Counted from the first letter of the stretch, positions 16,672-26,958 are shown. The stretch is DNA of 64,000 bases from Sphingomonas immobilis (GCF_030580995.1 NZ_JAUQSZ010000005.1:210341-274340); one strand, 5' to 3'. The notes: generated from the letters alone by a model not told the origin. Translations and numbers: made by a program.

Positions 16672-17946
16672 TTATTCGGCCGGAACCGGATGAGCGCCAT
16701 GCTTGGCCAGCACCGCTTCGGTGATCGAATTCGGCAGCGGGCGCGGGCGCTCCATGCGCGACACCATCGGCACGATGATCAGGAAGTGTGCGAAGTAATA
16801 GGCCGCCGCGATCTGCCCGATGATGACGTTGCGCGCGATCGGCTCTGCGCCGCCGACATACCCGAGTGCGAACACGTCGAGGATCAGGATCCAGAAGAAG
16901 ATCCGGTAGGTCGGACGGTATTTGGCGCTGCGCACCGGCGAGCTGTCGAGCCACGGCAGGAAGAACATCAGCAGGATCGAGCCGAACATCGCCAGCACGC
17001 CCCACAGCTTCGCCGGCAGGATGAAGTCGACGGTGAAGGACTTCAGGATCGCGTAGAAGGGCAGGAAATACCATTCGGGCACGATGTGCGCGGGCGTCGA
17101 GAGCGGGTTGGCCGGAATGTAGTTATCCGGGTGGCCGAGATAGTTCGGCGCGAAGAAGATCAGCGCCGCGAACACCAGGAAGAACACGGCGACGCCGAGG
17201 CCGTCCTTGGCGGTGTAATACGGGTGGAACGGCACCGTATCCTGCTCGCCCTTCACTTCCACGCCGGTCGGGTTCGACGAGCCGGGGATGTGCAATGCCC
17301 AGATGTGCAGCACGATGACGGCCGCGATCACGAACGGCAGCAGATAGTGGAGCGAGAAGAAGCGGTTGAGCGCCGCATCGTCCGGCGCGAAGCCGCCGAG
17401 CAGCCACACGCGGATCGTCTCGCCGACGATCGGGATCGCCGAGAAGAAGCCGGTGATGACCTGCGCGCCCCAGAAGCTCATCTGGCCCCACGGAAGCACG
17501 TAGCCCATGAACGCGGTCGCCATCATCAGCAGGAAGATGACGACGCCGAGCAGCCACACCATCTCGCGCGGGGCCTTGTACGATCCGTAATAGAGACCGC
17601 GGGCGATGTGGGTGTAGACGACGATGAAGAACATCGATGCGCCGTTCGCATGGGCGTAGCGCAGGAACCAGCCGGCGTTGACGTCGCGCATGATGTGCTC
17701 GACCGAATCGAACGCGATCGCGCCGTTCGCCGCGAAGTGCATGGCGAGCACGATGCCGGTGACGATCTGGCAGGCGAGCGCCGCGCCGGCGAGGACGCCA
17801 AAGTTCCAGAAGTAATTCAGGTTGCGCGGCACCGGATAGCCGCCGCCGACGGCGCTATAGACGAAGCGCGGGAGCGGCAGGCGCTCGTCCACCCACTTCG
17901 TCAGTGCGTATTTCGGCTCGTAATGCTTGGCCCAGGGAAAGCTCAT
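16672..17946 (-). CDS. petB: Ubiquinol-cytochrome c reductase cytochrome b
   Basis: The 424-residue integral membrane subunit carries both b haems and the quinol sites. Visible landmarks are [31 protein letters not shown], the quinol-oxidation PEWYFLP sequence and multiple hydrophobic helices with haem-ligand His. Length is normal for an unsplit alphaproteobacterial cytochrome b. It lies between petA and petC. Confidence 0.97.
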   Translation of the reverse strand: MSFPWAKHYEPKYALTKWVDERLPLPRFVYSAVGGGYPVPRNLNYFWNFGVLAGAALACQIVTGIVLAMHFAANGAIAFDSVEHIMRDVNAGWFLRYAHANGASMFFIVVYTHIARGLYYGSYKAPREMVWLLGVVIFLLMMATAFMGYVLPWGQMSFWGAQVITGFFSAIPIVGETIRVWLLGGFAPDDAALNRFFSLHYLLPFVIAAVIVLHIWALHIPGSSNPTGVEVKGEQDTVPFHPYYTAKDGLGVAVFFLVFAALIFFAPNYLGHPDNYIPANPLSTPAHIVPEWYFLPFYAILKSFTVDFILPAKLWGVLAMFGSILLMFFLPWLDSSPVRSAKYRPTYRIFFWILILDVFALGYVGGAEPIARNVIIGQIAAAYYFAHFLIIVPMVSRMERPRPLPNSITEAVLAKHGAHPVPAE

Positions 17947-17957
17947 TTAATCGATCC

Positions 17958-18542
17958 TCAGCCGACGGTGACCGTCGTGTCCGACGTGAAGTTGTAAGGC
18001 GGCACTTCCAGGTTCTTGGGCGCCGGGCCTTTGCGGATGCGGGCTGCGGTATCGTACTGCGAGCCGTGGCACGGGCAGAAATAGCCGCCGTACTGGCCGC
18101 GATTCTCACCCTCGGCGGCGCCGAGCGGGATACAGCCGAGATGCGTGCAGACGCCGAGCGTGATCAGCCAGTTCTTGTGGCCCGCCTTGGTCCGCTGCTC
18201 CAGCGTCTGCGGGTCACGCAGCGTGCCGACGTCGACCAGGTCGGCCTCGTCCATTTCCTTCTGCGTCAGGTTGCGCACGAACAGCGGCTGCTTGCGGAAG
18301 GTCGTCTTGATCGCCTGGCCCGGCGCGATCTTCGACAGATCGAGCTCGGTCGTCGACTGCGCGAGCACGTCGGCCGACGGGCTCATCTGGTTGACGAGCG
18401 GCAGCACGATGACGGCGCCACCGACGCCGGCCCATGCGACCGCGGCGATATTGATGAAATCGCGGCGGCGGGGATCGGACACCGCCTCATGAAACGGTGC
18501 CGGGTCTTCCCCGGGTGGCACGGCGGTATCAACGTTTGCCAT
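17958..18542 (-). CDS. petA: Ubiquinol-cytochrome c reductase Rieske iron-sulfur subunit
   Basis: The 194-residue protein holds the Rieske 2Fe-2S cluster: CTHLGC and CPCHGS supply the Cys/His ligands (residues about 134-139 and 157-162). The N-terminus has a twin-arginine sequence ([25 protein letters not shown]), so it is inserted by the Tat pathway with a membrane anchor. It is first in the petABC operon, 11 bp before petB. Confidence 0.97.
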   Translation of the reverse strand: MANVDTAVPPGEDPAPFHEAVSDPRRRDFINIAAVAWAGVGGAVIVLPLVNQMSPSADVLAQSTTELDLSKIAPGQAIKTTFRKQPLFVRNLTQKEMDEADLVDVGTLRDPQTLEQRTKAGHKNWLITLGVCTHLGCIPLGAAEGENRGQYGGYFCPCHGSQYDTAARIRKGPAPKNLEVPPYNFTSDTTVTVG

Positions 18543-18728
18543 TCACAAGCCCTTGCAGTTCGCCCCTTGCCCAAAGGGGGAGCGACACCATGTTCTTCAC
18601 TGAGGATGACGTTCGCGAGATCGCCCCGCCAGCCCCGGCCCCTTTCCGTCCCCACGGAGGGTTGCGGGCCTGATAGACGTGCAACCGCGCCTTTGCCAAC
18701 TGCATTTTAGCCCTGTTATTGCACTGCG

Positions 18729-19178
18729 GTGCGTATCGCCCTTCATCAGCCCGAAATCGCAGGCAACGTCGGCACCATCCTGCGGCTGGCGGCGTGCGTC
18801 GGCGTGGCCGTCGATCTGATCGAACCGATGGGTTTTCCGTGGAGCGACAAGGCGCTGGCGCGCTCCGCGATGGACTATGGCGAGGCGGCGGAGGTGCGCC
18901 GCCATGCCGACTGGCATGCGTTCCGCGCCGACGTGCCGGGGCGGCTGGTGCTGCTGACGACGCGCGGCGGCGTGCGGCTCGATGCGGCGACGTTCGAGAG
19001 CGGCGACGTGCTGCTGTTCGGATCGGAGGGCAGCGGCGTACCGCAGGCCGTACACGACGCGGCCGATCTGCGGGTGCGGATTCCGCTGCGCACCGGAATG
19101 CGATCGCTCAATCTCGCGGTGGCGGCGGGAATCGCGCTGGGCGAGGCGCTGCGCCAGACGGGCGGGTGGCCGGAGTAG
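18729..19178 (+). CDS. trmL: tRNA (cytidine/uridine-34-2'-O)-methyltransferase
   Basis: The 149-residue SPOUT-class enzyme methylates the wobble ribose of tRNA-Leu isoacceptors in E. coli. Motifs are ALHQPEIAGNVGTILRLAAC, FGSEGSGVP, and the knot-forming RIPLRTGMRSLNLAVAAGIALGE. Start is GTG at 18729; there is no nearer alternative. It is divergent from petA and 50 bp before hemF. Confidence 0.92.
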   Translation: MRIALHQPEIAGNVGTILRLAACVGVAVDLIEPMGFPWSDKALARSAMDYGEAAEVRRHADWHAFRADVPGRLVLLTTRGGVRLDAATFESGDVLLFGSEGSGVPQAVHDAADLRVRIPLRTGMRSLNLAVAAGIALGEALRQTGGWPE

Positions 19179-19228
19179 GACAATCCGTCCCACTCGACTC
19201 CGCGCGCCGGCATGGGCAAAGCGCAGCC

Positions 19229-20071
19229 ATGCAACCGCTCGACGATCAACAAGCCGCCGCCCGCGCCTGGTTCGAACAGCTTCGCGACCTGATCTGCGCC
19301 GAGTTCGAGGCGATCGAGGCCGAAGCAGGATCGGACGCGCGTTTCGAATACACGCCCTGGGACCGCGCCGATCCGTCCGGCGAGCATGGCGGCGGGGGGT
19401 TACGCGGCACGATGAAGGGCAAGGTGTTCGAGAAGGTCGGCGTCAACGTCTCGACCGTGGGCGGCGTGCTCGACAGCGAGTTCGGCAAGACCATCAACGG
19501 CGCGGCCGAGGATCCGCATTTCTGCGCGACCGGCATCAGCCTCGTCGCGCACATGGCCAATCCGCACGTGCCCGCCGTTCACATGAACACGCGCTTCCTG
19601 ACGACGACGAAGCGCTGGTTCGGCGGCGGCGCCGATCTCAATCCGCCGTTGCCGGTCGCGGCGGATACGGAGGATTTCCATGCGGAGATGCGGGCGGCGT
19701 GCGACGCGCACGATTCGGCGCACTACCCGCGCTTCAAGGCGTGGGCGGACGATTATTTCTACATCCCGCACCGGAAAGTGCATCGCGGCGTCGGCGGGAT
19801 TTTCTACGATCACCTGGAGGGCGATTTCGCACAGAATTTCGCGTTCACGCAGGATGTTGGGCGGGCGTTCCTAAGTGTCTATCCGAAGATCGTGCGGCGG
19901 CGGATGCACGACGCCTTCGCGCCCGAGGACGTGGCCGTGCAGCGCGAATGGCGCGGTCGCTATGCCGAGTTCAACCTCGTCTACGATCGCGGCACGGCGT
20001 TCGGGCTCAAGACCGGCGGCAATATCGACGCGATCCTGATGAGCCTGCCGCCCGTGGCGACGTGGGCTTGA
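19229..20071 (+). CDS. hemF: Oxygen-dependent coproporphyrinogen III oxidase
   Basis: The 280-residue enzyme converts coproporphyrinogen III to protoporphyrinogen IX using oxygen. Family blocks are GGGGLRGTMKGKVFEKVGVNVS, VHMNTRF, WFGGGADLNPPLP, HRGVGGIFYDHLEGDF and EWRGRYAEFNLVYDRGTAFGLKTGGN. The ATG at 19229 gives the expected length. Confidence 0.96.
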   Translation: MQPLDDQQAAARAWFEQLRDLICAEFEAIEAEAGSDARFEYTPWDRADPSGEHGGGGLRGTMKGKVFEKVGVNVSTVGGVLDSEFGKTINGAAEDPHFCATGISLVAHMANPHVPAVHMNTRFLTTTKRWFGGGADLNPPLPVAADTEDFHAEMRAACDAHDSAHYPRFKAWADDYFYIPHRKVHRGVGGIFYDHLEGDFAQNFAFTQDVGRAFLSVYPKIVRRRMHDAFAPEDVAVQREWRGRYAEFNLVYDRGTAFGLKTGGNIDAILMSLPPVATWA

Positions 20072-20072
20072 T

Positions 20073-20669
20073 GTGGGGGGCCTGACGTTGGTCGCCCCCG
20101 GCGAGGTCGCGGCGATCGTGACCACGCTGGAGATGCGGGAGCGCCCTGCCCTGCCGCCGATCCCCGATTCGCCGCTGCGGCTGGTGCGCCGCGAGCGGCC
20201 CGACGCGGAGGCGTACCGCGCGCTGTTCCGGCGCGTCGGCGAGCCGTGGCTGTGGTTCTCCCGGCTGGTGCTCGACGAGGCCACATTGCTGGCGATCGTC
20301 CACGATCCGCAGGTACAGGTGTTCGCGGTGATCGATGCGGCGGGCGAGGATGCCGGGATGCTCGAACTCGATTTCCGCCATTCGGGCGCGTGCGAGCTGA
20401 GCTATTTCGGGCTCGCCCCCGGTTTCGAGGGCAAGGGCAACGGGCGCTGGCTGATGGCGGAGGCGCTCACCCGCGCCTGGGCGGCGGGCATTACGCGGGT
20501 GTGGGTTCACACCTGCTCGCTCGATCACCCTTCCGCGCTCGGCTTCTACCGGCGGCACGGCTTCACGCCCATCGGCCGCGCGGTCGAGACATTCGCCGAT
20601 CCGCGCCTGCACGGCGTGCTGCCGCGCGAGGCCGCGCCTCAGGTGCCCCTCTTGATCCCGCGCAACTGA
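20073..20669 (+). CDS. GNAT family N-acetyltransferase
   Basis: The 198-residue protein has a GNAT fold: LSYFGLAPGFEGKGNGRWLMAEAL is motif A (acetyl-CoA loop) and HPSALGFYRRHGFTPIG is the C-terminal signature. The start is probably GTG at 20073, immediately after the hemF stop, so it is likely cotranscribed with hemF. Its 3' end overlaps the convergent membrane gene by 31 bp. The substrate is unknown. Confidence 0.8.
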   Translation: MGGLTLVAPGEVAAIVTTLEMRERPALPPIPDSPLRLVRRERPDAEAYRALFRRVGEPWLWFSRLVLDEATLLAIVHDPQVQVFAVIDAAGEDAGMLELDFRHSGACELSYFGLAPGFEGKGNGRWLMAEALTRAWAAGITRVWVHTCSLDHPSALGFYRRHGFTPIGRAVETFADPRLHGVLPREAAPQVPLLIPRN

Positions 20670-21391
20670 TAGTAGAGCGCGATCCGCACGAGGATCGCCG
20701 CCAGCAGCGCCGCCGTCGCCGAGGCCGCCGCCAGCGCATCGAGCACAGCCTTCACCACCGGGTTTGCATCGGGCGCGCCGCCGAGGATCGTGCCGAGCGC
20801 GAGGAACGGCGCGCTGGCGAATTGCCCGGCGAGGATCATGATGCCGGTGATCGCCATCATCAGCAGGCCGTTGCCGCGCGTCATTTCGAACGAGCGCCGG
20901 ATCGCCTCGATCGCGCCGACCGGCCGCTCCGCCACCAGCTCCGGCGTGGCGAGCAGCCAGCGGCCGAACAGGTAGAGCGCGGGCAGCACCATCGCGAGCC
21001 CGATCACCGGGATGGCGATCGCCATCGCCGGTGCCGACACCAGAATCGCGACGAGGAAGAAGCGCGGCAGGAGCCGGAGCGAATCCGCCAGCGCCTTGCC
21101 GAGCGTCGGTCGGTCGCCGCTGAGATAGGCCATCTGCAGCACCAGAGTGCCGTAGAGCGCGATCACCTGTACCGCCGCCAGCCAGGGCCCGTTCGCAGAG
21201 AACCATGTGACGAAGGCATCACGCGCCGCCGCTTCGTCCGAGCTCGCGTCGATCTGCATCGCCGGCACCAGCAGCAGCGCCGCGAATTGCGGGAGAAAGA
21301 TCAGCGGGCCGACGATGCGCAGCAGCAGATCGCGATCGGCGCTCCACATCGACCAGGCATCGGCGAGTGCGGTGTTGATGTTGATTTTCAT
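20639..21391 (-). CDS. Hypothetical multi-pass membrane protein (second of a pair)
   Basis: The 250-residue protein has about six hydrophobic helices (IVGPLIFLPQFAALLLVPA, FFLVAILVSAPAMAIAIPV, AITGIMILAGQFASAPFLAL) and a central PELVAERPVGAIEAIRRSFEMTRGN segment. It overlaps the upstream membrane gene by 4 bp and shares the VAER-G-ALRSL/IEAIRRS-like motif, which suggests the two are distant paralogs. The function is unknown. Confidence 0.65.
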   Translation of the reverse strand: MKININTALADAWSMWSADRDLLLRIVGPLIFLPQFAALLLVPAMQIDASSDEAAARDAFVTWFSANGPWLAAVQVIALYGTLVLQMAYLSGDRPTLGKALADSLRLLPRFFLVAILVSAPAMAIAIPVIGLAMVLPALYLFGRWLLATPELVAERPVGAIEAIRRSFEMTRGNGLLMMAITGIMILAGQFASAPFLALGTILGGAPDANPVVKAVLDALAAASATAALLAAILVRIALYYQLRGIKRGT

Positions 21392-22146
21392 GACAATTCG
21401 ACAATCATCTCGCGCATATCGCGCACCGCAAGGAACAACCGCGCGGTGAAGGCGGTCGCGAACACGCTGAAGCCCGTCTGCACCAGCGCGACAAGGATCG
21501 TCGCAAGCGCGGTGATGCCGAGCGGGACGATCACCGCGCGCACCAGCATCGCCGCCACCTGCGTGACGATCAGGTAGAGCAGGAGGAGCCCAACCAGCTT
21601 CCACGTCATGCCCTGCGTCAACCGCAGCGAGCGGAGGAGCGCGCCGAAACCGGCCCGCTCAGCGACCAGCGCAGGGGTGAACAGCAGCAGCCGCGCCGCA
21701 ATCAGCAGCGCGAGCGGGCATACGAGCAGGCAATAGCCGACCACCGCCGTCGCTGCCGCGCCGTTGTCATCGCGCATCGTGTTCAGGAACGCCCAGGCGA
21801 GCAGGACCAGCGGGCCGAACAGCGCAACGAACCCCAACGCCGCGACCGCGAGCGCCACCGGCAGGCGCGCGGCGGTGGTGCGGATCGCGCCGCCCGCCCC
21901 CGCCGCCGGATCGATCGCCAGCGCCGTGACCGCGAGATTGCCGCCGACCGTGACCAATGCGAGCGCGAGCGCGCCCAGCCCCATCATCCAGTCGCCCGGC
22001 GTGTCCTGTCCGCTCATCGACGTCAGCAATATACCGAGCGCCGCCAGCGGCACGAAGATGCCGCCCGCCGCGATCGGCAGGACGTTCGCATAGTCGGTTT
22101 TCAGAAAGCCGGTCGTACGATCCCAGACCGATCCCAGATTCACCAT
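21388..22146 (-). CDS. Hypothetical multi-pass membrane protein (first of a pair)
   Basis: The 252-residue protein carries about six transmembrane helices and the motif LVAERAGFGALLRSLRLTQGMTW, similar in position to that of its downstream neighbour. The two genes overlap by 4 bp (ATGA). They probably form a two-component membrane assembly. The family is not recognised. Confidence 0.65.
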   Translation of the reverse strand: MVNLGSVWDRTTGFLKTDYANVLPIAAGGIFVPLAALGILLTSMSGQDTPGDWMMGLGALALALVTVGGNLAVTALAIDPAAGAGGAIRTTAARLPVALAVAALGFVALFGPLVLLAWAFLNTMRDDNGAAATAVVGYCLLVCPLALLIAARLLLFTPALVAERAGFGALLRSLRLTQGMTWKLVGLLLLYLIVTQVAAMLVRAVIVPLGITALATILVALVQTGFSVFATAFTARLFLAVRDMREMIVELS

Positions 22147-22249
22147 CGCCTGCTTCGGTCTCCAGTCCCGGCCGCGTTAGCGCAAGCACGCCGGCGTTGC
22201 CAGTGACGCGCAGCTTGATTTGCCGAACGCCCGCGCCCAATTGCCGCGG

Positions 22250-22897
22250 GTGAGCGAGACGATCGAATGGCGCGTGACGCCGGGCCTTACCGACTATGAA
22301 AGCGCCATCGCCGAGATGGAGGCGCGCGCCGCCGCCGTGACAGCGGGCGATGCGGGGGAACTTGTCTGGCTGCTCGAACACCCGCCCGTCTATACCGGCG
22401 GCACCAGCGCCGATCCGGCCGAACTGCTCGATCCGCGCTTTCCGGTGGTCAAGACCGGGCGCGGCGGGCGCTTCACCTATCACGGGCCGGGACAGCGGAT
22501 CGGCTATCTCGTGCTCGATCTCGATGCGCGCGGGCATGACATCCGTCACTTCATCTGCAGCCTGGAGGGGTGGCTGATCGCGGCGCTCGGCGAGATCGGC
22601 ATCGCGGCGTTCCGCGCGCCGGGCCGGGTCGGGATCTGGACGCGGCTCGCCGATGGGCAGGAGGCCAAGATCGGCGCGATCGGCGTGCGCGTGCGGCGCT
22701 GGGTGACGATGCACGGCTTCGCGATCAATCTCTCCCCGGACCTTGCGCATTTCGGCGGGATCGTGCCGTGCGGCCTGCCCGACTTCGCGGTGACGAGCGC
22801 TGCCGCACTCGGCAAGCCAAGCGAGTTCGCCACGTTCGACGCGGCGCTTTCGGCCACGTTCCCGGCTTTTCTGGAGCGATTGACGGCCGCCGCCTGA
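22250..22897 (+). CDS. lipB: Octanoyltransferase (lipoate biosynthesis)
   Basis: The 215-residue enzyme moves octanoyl from acyl carrier protein to lipoyl domains. Motifs: [31 protein letters not shown], catalytic K140 in [13 protein letters not shown], and the nucleophile C174 in GGIVPCGL. The GTG at 22250 gives the standard N-terminus; a TTG at 22220 is an alternative. Confidence 0.94.
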   Translation: MSETIEWRVTPGLTDYESAIAEMEARAAAVTAGDAGELVWLLEHPPVYTGGTSADPAELLDPRFPVVKTGRGGRFTYHGPGQRIGYLVLDLDARGHDIRHFICSLEGWLIAALGEIGIAAFRAPGRVGIWTRLADGQEAKIGAIGVRVRRWVTMHGFAINLSPDLAHFGGIVPCGLPDFAVTSAAALGKPSEFATFDAALSATFPAFLERLTAAA

Positions 22898-23004
22898 GGC
22901 AAAACCCGCTTGAGAGAACAAGCGGTTCCGTCTAATGCCTACCTTGGTTTGGGTATTAAAGGCCGGAACGGCCAGCCCGGATCGACTATCTAGGGAGCTA
23001 TTCA

Positions 23005-23229
23005 ATGCGTGCATTCATTACCAAGGTCGCAGCCGGTTCGCTGATCGCCGTCGCCGCCGTTTCGCTTTCGGCTTGCGGTGGCAAGACCGAGACCGTCGAC
23101 AACACCACGGTCACCGATCTGAACTCGACCGAGAGCACCGACACGATGTCGGACAACATGACCGCCGTCGACAGCACGATGAGCAACGACGGCGCGATGA
23201 TGTCGAACGAGACGTCGAACGCGATGTAA
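23005..23229 (+). CDS. Small Thr/Ser/Asn/Met-rich lipoprotein
   Basis: This 74-residue protein has a lipoprotein signal (MRAFITKVAAGSLIAVAAVSLSAC), then a low-complexity Thr/Asp/Ser/Met tail (TVTDLNSTESTDTMSDNMTA). No domain is recognised. A strong terminator follows at 23251, so it is its own transcription unit, probably highly expressed. Confidence 0.65.
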   Translation: MRAFITKVAAGSLIAVAAVSLSACGGKTETVDNTTVTDLNSTESTDTMSDNMTAVDSTMSNDGAMMSNETSNAM

Positions 23230-23250
23230 TCATCCGCAAGGATGACAGAG

Positions 23251-23281
23251 AGGGCCGTCCGGTGCGCCGGGCGGCCCTTTT
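23251..23281 (+). terminator. Rho-independent terminator
   Basis: GGGCCGTCCGG-TGCG-CCGGGCGGCCC hairpin followed by TTTT, 22 bp after the small lipoprotein stop. Confidence 0.85.
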
Positions 23282-23398
23282 GATTCCGGCCTTTTGATTC
23301 TGGCCCGAACCCGAGCCGGACTCGCTTCGGCGAAAAAGCCTTGGGCTGCGCGCAAAAACGCCGTAATCAGCGCCAAGGAGTTGGGGACGAGACAAATA

Positions 23399-24079
23399 AT
23401 GAGTATCTTGCGTATCTTAGCCGCGTCGCCTTTGATGACGCTCCTCGCGCTGGCGCAGCCCGCCTCCGCGCAGTTCTTTTTCAAGTCGCACGACATGACG
23501 GGCCCGGCGGTGACGGGGACCGAGGGCGAATTCAGCACCGCGTTCCCCAAGGCGACCGCCGACGAGGTGCGTGCGGCGCTGGTGTGGCGCGTGCGGTCGG
23601 CGCTCAACGTGGCGGCTCTGCAATGCCAGTTCGAACCGACGCTGATGTCGGTGCAGAATTACAATGCCGTGCTGTTCAACCACGAGGCCGAGTTCAAGAA
23701 GAACTATGCCGTGCTCGGCAAATATTTCGTCCGCGTCAGCAAGACGCCCAGGATCGGGCAGGACGCGCTCGACCGCTTCGGGACGCGGACCTACTCCAGC
23801 TATACCGCTGTCAACGCGCAGCGCGGTTTCTGCCAGACGGCGAGCAAGATCGCCGAGCGGGCGGCTTATGCGCCGCGCGGCACCTTCGTCGACATCGCGC
23901 TCGACCAGTTCCGCACGCTCAACAACAGCCTCGTCTACTGGAGCGAGGAGCGTTTTCCGGGGCGCCCGCGCATGGCCTCCGTCGCGTACGTGCCGAACCT
24001 CGATCCGCGTTGCTGGGACCGGCGCGGCTGGCTCGCCAAGAAATGCGGCGCTTTCTACGGCCCACTCGCCAGCAACTGA
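23399..24079 (+). CDS. Secreted hypothetical protein
   Basis: The 226-residue protein starts with a signal peptide (MSILRILAASPLMTLLALAQPASA). The mature domain has three or four spaced cysteines (LQCQFEP, FCQTASK, RCWDRRGW, KKCGAFYG) and segments such as FKKNYAVLGKYF. I do not recognise the family. It is probably periplasmic. It converges with queE, 6 bp apart. Confidence 0.6.
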   Translation: MSILRILAASPLMTLLALAQPASAQFFFKSHDMTGPAVTGTEGEFSTAFPKATADEVRAALVWRVRSALNVAALQCQFEPTLMSVQNYNAVLFNHEAEFKKNYAVLGKYFVRVSKTPRIGQDALDRFGTRTYSSYTAVNAQRGFCQTASKIAERAAYAPRGTFVDIALDQFRTLNNSLVYWSEERFPGRPRMASVAYVPNLDPRCWDRRGWLAKKCGAFYGPLASN

Positions 24080-24085
24080 GCCTGC

Positions 24086-24718
24086 TCAGCGCATCCCCAG
24101 ATATTTGTGAGTCTGGAGGCTGAGGCGCCATTTCGGGCGGGTCATCGCGACGTCGATGGCGGCGGCCTGATTGGCGTCCGCCGTGGCGCTGTCCATCGGC
24201 TGGATCAGGAAATGGGCGAAGTCCCACGCCTCCAGCGTGTCGAGATCGCTCCCCGCCTGCGGCCAGACCAGCTTGAGCTCGTCGCCGGTGCGCTGGACGA
24301 CGTCGCTTCCCGCCTTGGGGCTGACGCAGACCCAGTCGATGCCGGGATGGACGGGCAAGGTGCCGTTGGTCTCGATGGCGATGCGGAAACCGCTCGCGTG
24401 GAGGGCGTCGACCAGCGCGTCGTCGACCTGCAGCATCGGTTCCCCGCCGGTCAGCACGACGAAGCGCGCCTCCGCCCCCTCACCCCAGAAGCCGGACACC
24501 GCCGCGACCAGCGCGTCCGCGTCGGCGAACTTACCGCCGCCCGCGCCGTCCGTGCCGACGAAATCGGTGTCGCAGAAGCGGCAGATCGCGGCCTCGCGGT
24601 CCTGCTCGCGGCCCGACCACAGGTTGCAGCCGGCGAAGCGCACGAACACCGCGCGACGACCGGCGTTGACCCCCTCGCCCTGTAGCGTGAGGAACATCTC
24701 TTTCACGGCGTAAGACAT
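24086..24718 (-). CDS. queE: 7-carboxy-7-deazaguanine synthase
   Basis: The 210-residue radical SAM enzyme makes the deazapurine core for queuosine. The cluster cysteines are C31, C46 and C49 (CNLWSGREQ...CRFCD), an extended CX14CX2C form typical of one QueE branch. FLTLQGEGVNAGR and VVLTGGEPMLQ are also typical. It overlaps queC by one base, so they are translationally coupled. Confidence 0.93.
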   Translation of the reverse strand: MSYAVKEMFLTLQGEGVNAGRRAVFVRFAGCNLWSGREQDREAAICRFCDTDFVGTDGAGGGKFADADALVAAVSGFWGEGAEARFVVLTGGEPMLQVDDALVDALHASGFRIAIETNGTLPVHPGIDWVCVSPKAGSDVVQRTGDELKLVWPQAGSDLDTLEAWDFAHFLIQPMDSATADANQAAAIDVAMTRPKWRLSLQTHKYLGMR

Positions 24719-25401
24719 CAGACGGCGTAGGCGGTCGGATCGGGCAGCGCCGCTTCCTCGAAGCCCTTCTTGCGCAGGCGGCAGCTGTCGCACAGCCCGC
24801 AATGCAGGCCGCCCGGCGCGGGATCGTAGCACGACCAGCTCAGCCCGGCGTCGAGCCCGAGCCGGTCCGCCTCGCGGACGATGTCGGCCTTGGTCATGAA
24901 CTGCAGCGGTGCCTGGACGCGGAACCCCTCGCCCTCGACGCCCGCCTTGGTGGCGAGCTCGGCGAGCTTCACGAAGCCTTCGATGAATTCCGGGCGGCAA
25001 TCGGGATAGCCTGAATAATCGAGCGCGTTGACGCCGATATAGAGGTCACGCGCGCCCGCGGCTTCCGCCCAGCCGAGCGCGAGGCTGAGGAAGATCGTAT
25101 TGCGCGCGGGCACGTAGGTGACGGGGATGCCCTCCCCCACGCCGCCCTTCGGCACGTCGATATCGGCGGTCAGCGCGGAGCCGCCGAAACCCGAGAGATC
25201 GAGCGGCAGGACGATGTGCCGCTCCGCCTTCAACATGCTGGCGATGCGGCGCGCGGCGGCGAGTTCGAGCTGGTGGCGCTGGTTATAGTCGACCGAGAGC
25301 GCGAGCAGCTTGTGCCCGTCCTCCCGCGCGCGTGCCGCCGCGACCATGGAATCGAGGCCGCCCGAAAGAAGGGCGACCGCATACGTGCTGCCGTCTGTCA
25401 T
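24718..25401 (-). CDS. queC: 7-cyano-7-deazaguanine synthase
   Basis: The 227-residue ATP-dependent enzyme forms preQ0 from CDG and ammonia. It shows the pyrophosphatase-type loop LLSGGLDSM (residues 11-18), VDYNQRH, and a C-terminal zinc knuckle CYDP...[14 protein letters not shown]. It is followed by queE. queD and queF are not in this window. Confidence 0.95.
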   Translation of the reverse strand: MTDGSTYAVALLSGGLDSMVAAARAREDGHKLLALSVDYNQRHQLELAAARRIASMLKAERHIVLPLDLSGFGGSALTADIDVPKGGVGEGIPVTYVPARNTIFLSLALGWAEAAGARDLYIGVNALDYSGYPDCRPEFIEGFVKLAELATKAGVEGEGFRVQAPLQFMTKADIVREADRLGLDAGLSWSCYDPAPGGLHCGLCDSCRLRKKGFEEAALPDPTAYAV

Positions 25402-25533
25402 GATGCGAGCGAGTGTAGGGTGCCGGTGCGGGCGGCGCAATGGAGGCGACGGAAACGCCGCAGCGGCTTTTTGCGGTTGGCAAGCGTCATGGCTGCGGCG
25501 ACACTGCGGCGAACGATCGAATGGAGAAGCCTG

Positions 25534-26391
25534 ATGTGCGACGAATTCACCGGCACCGCTGACGAGACCACCGGCAGCCTGACGCGGCGCCAGTTCGCGA
25601 CCGCCGGCACCGCCGCCGCGATCGCCGCCTATGCGACGCCCGCGCTCGCCGCCGGTTCGCTGAGCGAGAACATGGTCGACGTGACGACGCCTGACGGAAA
25701 ATGCGACGCCTTCTTCGTCCATCCCGCCAAGGGCAAGCACCCCGGTGTCATCATGTGGCCCGATGCGCTCGGCCTGCGCGATGCCAACAAGGCGATGGCG
25801 CGGCGGCTGGCCGGCGACGGCTATTCGGTGCTGATCGTGAACCCCTATTACCGGCTGCTGCGCGGGGCGGTCGGGCTCGATTTCTCGGCCTTCAGGACGC
25901 CGGAGGGCCGCCAGAAGATCACGCCGTTGATGGGCTCGCTCACGCCTGCGGATATCGCCAAGGATGCCGCCGCCTTCGTCGCCTTTCTCGACGCGCAGCC
26001 CTCCGTCGATACCAAGCGCGGGATCGGCGCGCAGGGCTATTGCTTCAGCGGCGCCTTCGCGATCCGCGCGGCGGCGACCGTGCCGGAGCGGATCAAGGCG
26101 GTGGCGACCTTCCACGGCGGCGGCCTCGTCAACGACAAGCCCGAGAGTCCGCATCTGTCGATCGCCAAGACCAAGGCCAGCTTCCTGATCGCGATCGCAA
26201 AGGACGACGATGCCAAGCAGCCCGACGCGAAGGATGTGCTGAAGGCGACGGCAGCGGCGGCGGGGCGTCCCGCCGAGATCGAGGTCTACAAGGGCGACCA
26301 TAGCTGGACCGTCCCCGACGCGCCCGTCTACGACAAGGCCGAGGGCGACCGCGCGTGGGCGCGGCTGTTGGCGCTGTACGCGAAGCTCTGA
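25534..26391 (+). CDS. Tat-exported dienelactone hydrolase family protein
   Basis: The 285-residue alpha/beta hydrolase has an N-terminal twin-arginine signal ([24 protein letters not shown]), so it is folded before export. The nucleophile elbow GYCFSG supplies the Cys characteristic of dienelactone hydrolases. The Asp is likely in [10 protein letters not shown] and the His in GDHSWTV. The natural substrate is unknown. It is divergent from queC. Confidence 0.85.
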   Translation: MCDEFTGTADETTGSLTRRQFATAGTAAAIAAYATPALAAGSLSENMVDVTTPDGKCDAFFVHPAKGKHPGVIMWPDALGLRDANKAMARRLAGDGYSVLIVNPYYRLLRGAVGLDFSAFRTPEGRQKITPLMGSLTPADIAKDAAAFVAFLDAQPSVDTKRGIGAQGYCFSGAFAIRAAATVPERIKAVATFHGGGLVNDKPESPHLSIAKTKASFLIAIAKDDDAKQPDAKDVLKATAAAAGRPAEIEVYKGDHSWTVPDAPVYDKAEGDRAWARLLALYAKL

Positions 26392-26393
26392 AC

Positions 26394-26422
26394 AAAAAAA
26401 GGCCGCCCGTTTCTGGGCGGCC
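26394..26422 (-). terminator. Rho-independent terminator for the 26530 gene
   Basis: On the minus strand, GGCCGCCC-AGAAAC-GGGCGGCC is followed by seven T. It lies 108 bp downstream of the DUF3617-like gene and abuts the 3' end of the hydrolase gene on the other strand. Confidence 0.8.
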
Positions 26423-26529
26423 ATGAAAGTCGTGCCCATACGGGCCTAGGGAAAAAGCATGCTCGAAAGCATACTTCGCATCCCTAAACGCAGCGGACTG
26501 ACGAAAGACTTAACGGCAGGCCGAAATAT

Positions 26530-26958
26530 TCAGCGCAGCGCCGCCTTGCGCGGGTCGCAGTCGCCGACGCGGCGGCCCTGCATGTCGATGTCGAAGGGCG
26601 CGCGGTTGACGATGCCCTGCGTTTCCAGATCGAACGAGCGCGGCGTCGCGATTTTCACGACGGTGCGGCCGTGGCCGCTGCCGGGGCACGTGTAATGCAC
26701 CGTGGCGCTGTCGGGCGTATCGTCGATGACGAAGCGCGAGCAGTTGGCGTCGGGATGTTCGAGCTGGATCAGCACCGCCGCATTGGCGATGCACAAGGAT
26801 TTCGGCGGGGCCGACGAACCGACCTCCTTGAGCTGATACAGGCCGGGCTCGATCCGCGACAGCGCGACCAGCGGCGCCGAGGCCGGAGCCGCCGCCGTGA
26901 GCGCGCCAATCAGCACCGACGCGCCGAGGCACGTTCTGACAACCGGAAACCTACGCAT
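26530..26958 (-). CDS. Secreted DUF3617-like protein
   Basis: The 142-residue protein has a signal peptide (MRRFPVVRTCLGASVLIGALTAAAPASA). The mature part begins with IEPGLYQLKEVG and has paired cysteines (LCIANAA, NCSRFVI, YTCPGSG, GDCDP), a pattern seen in DUF3617 periplasmic proteins. An in-frame TTG at 26967 is an alternative start. The role is unknown. Confidence 0.6.
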   Translation of the reverse strand: MRRFPVVRTCLGASVLIGALTAAAPASAPLVALSRIEPGLYQLKEVGSSAPPKSLCIANAAVLIQLEHPDANCSRFVIDDTPDSATVHYTCPGSGHGRTVVKIATPRSFDLETQGIVNRAPFDIDMQGRRVGDCDPRKAALR

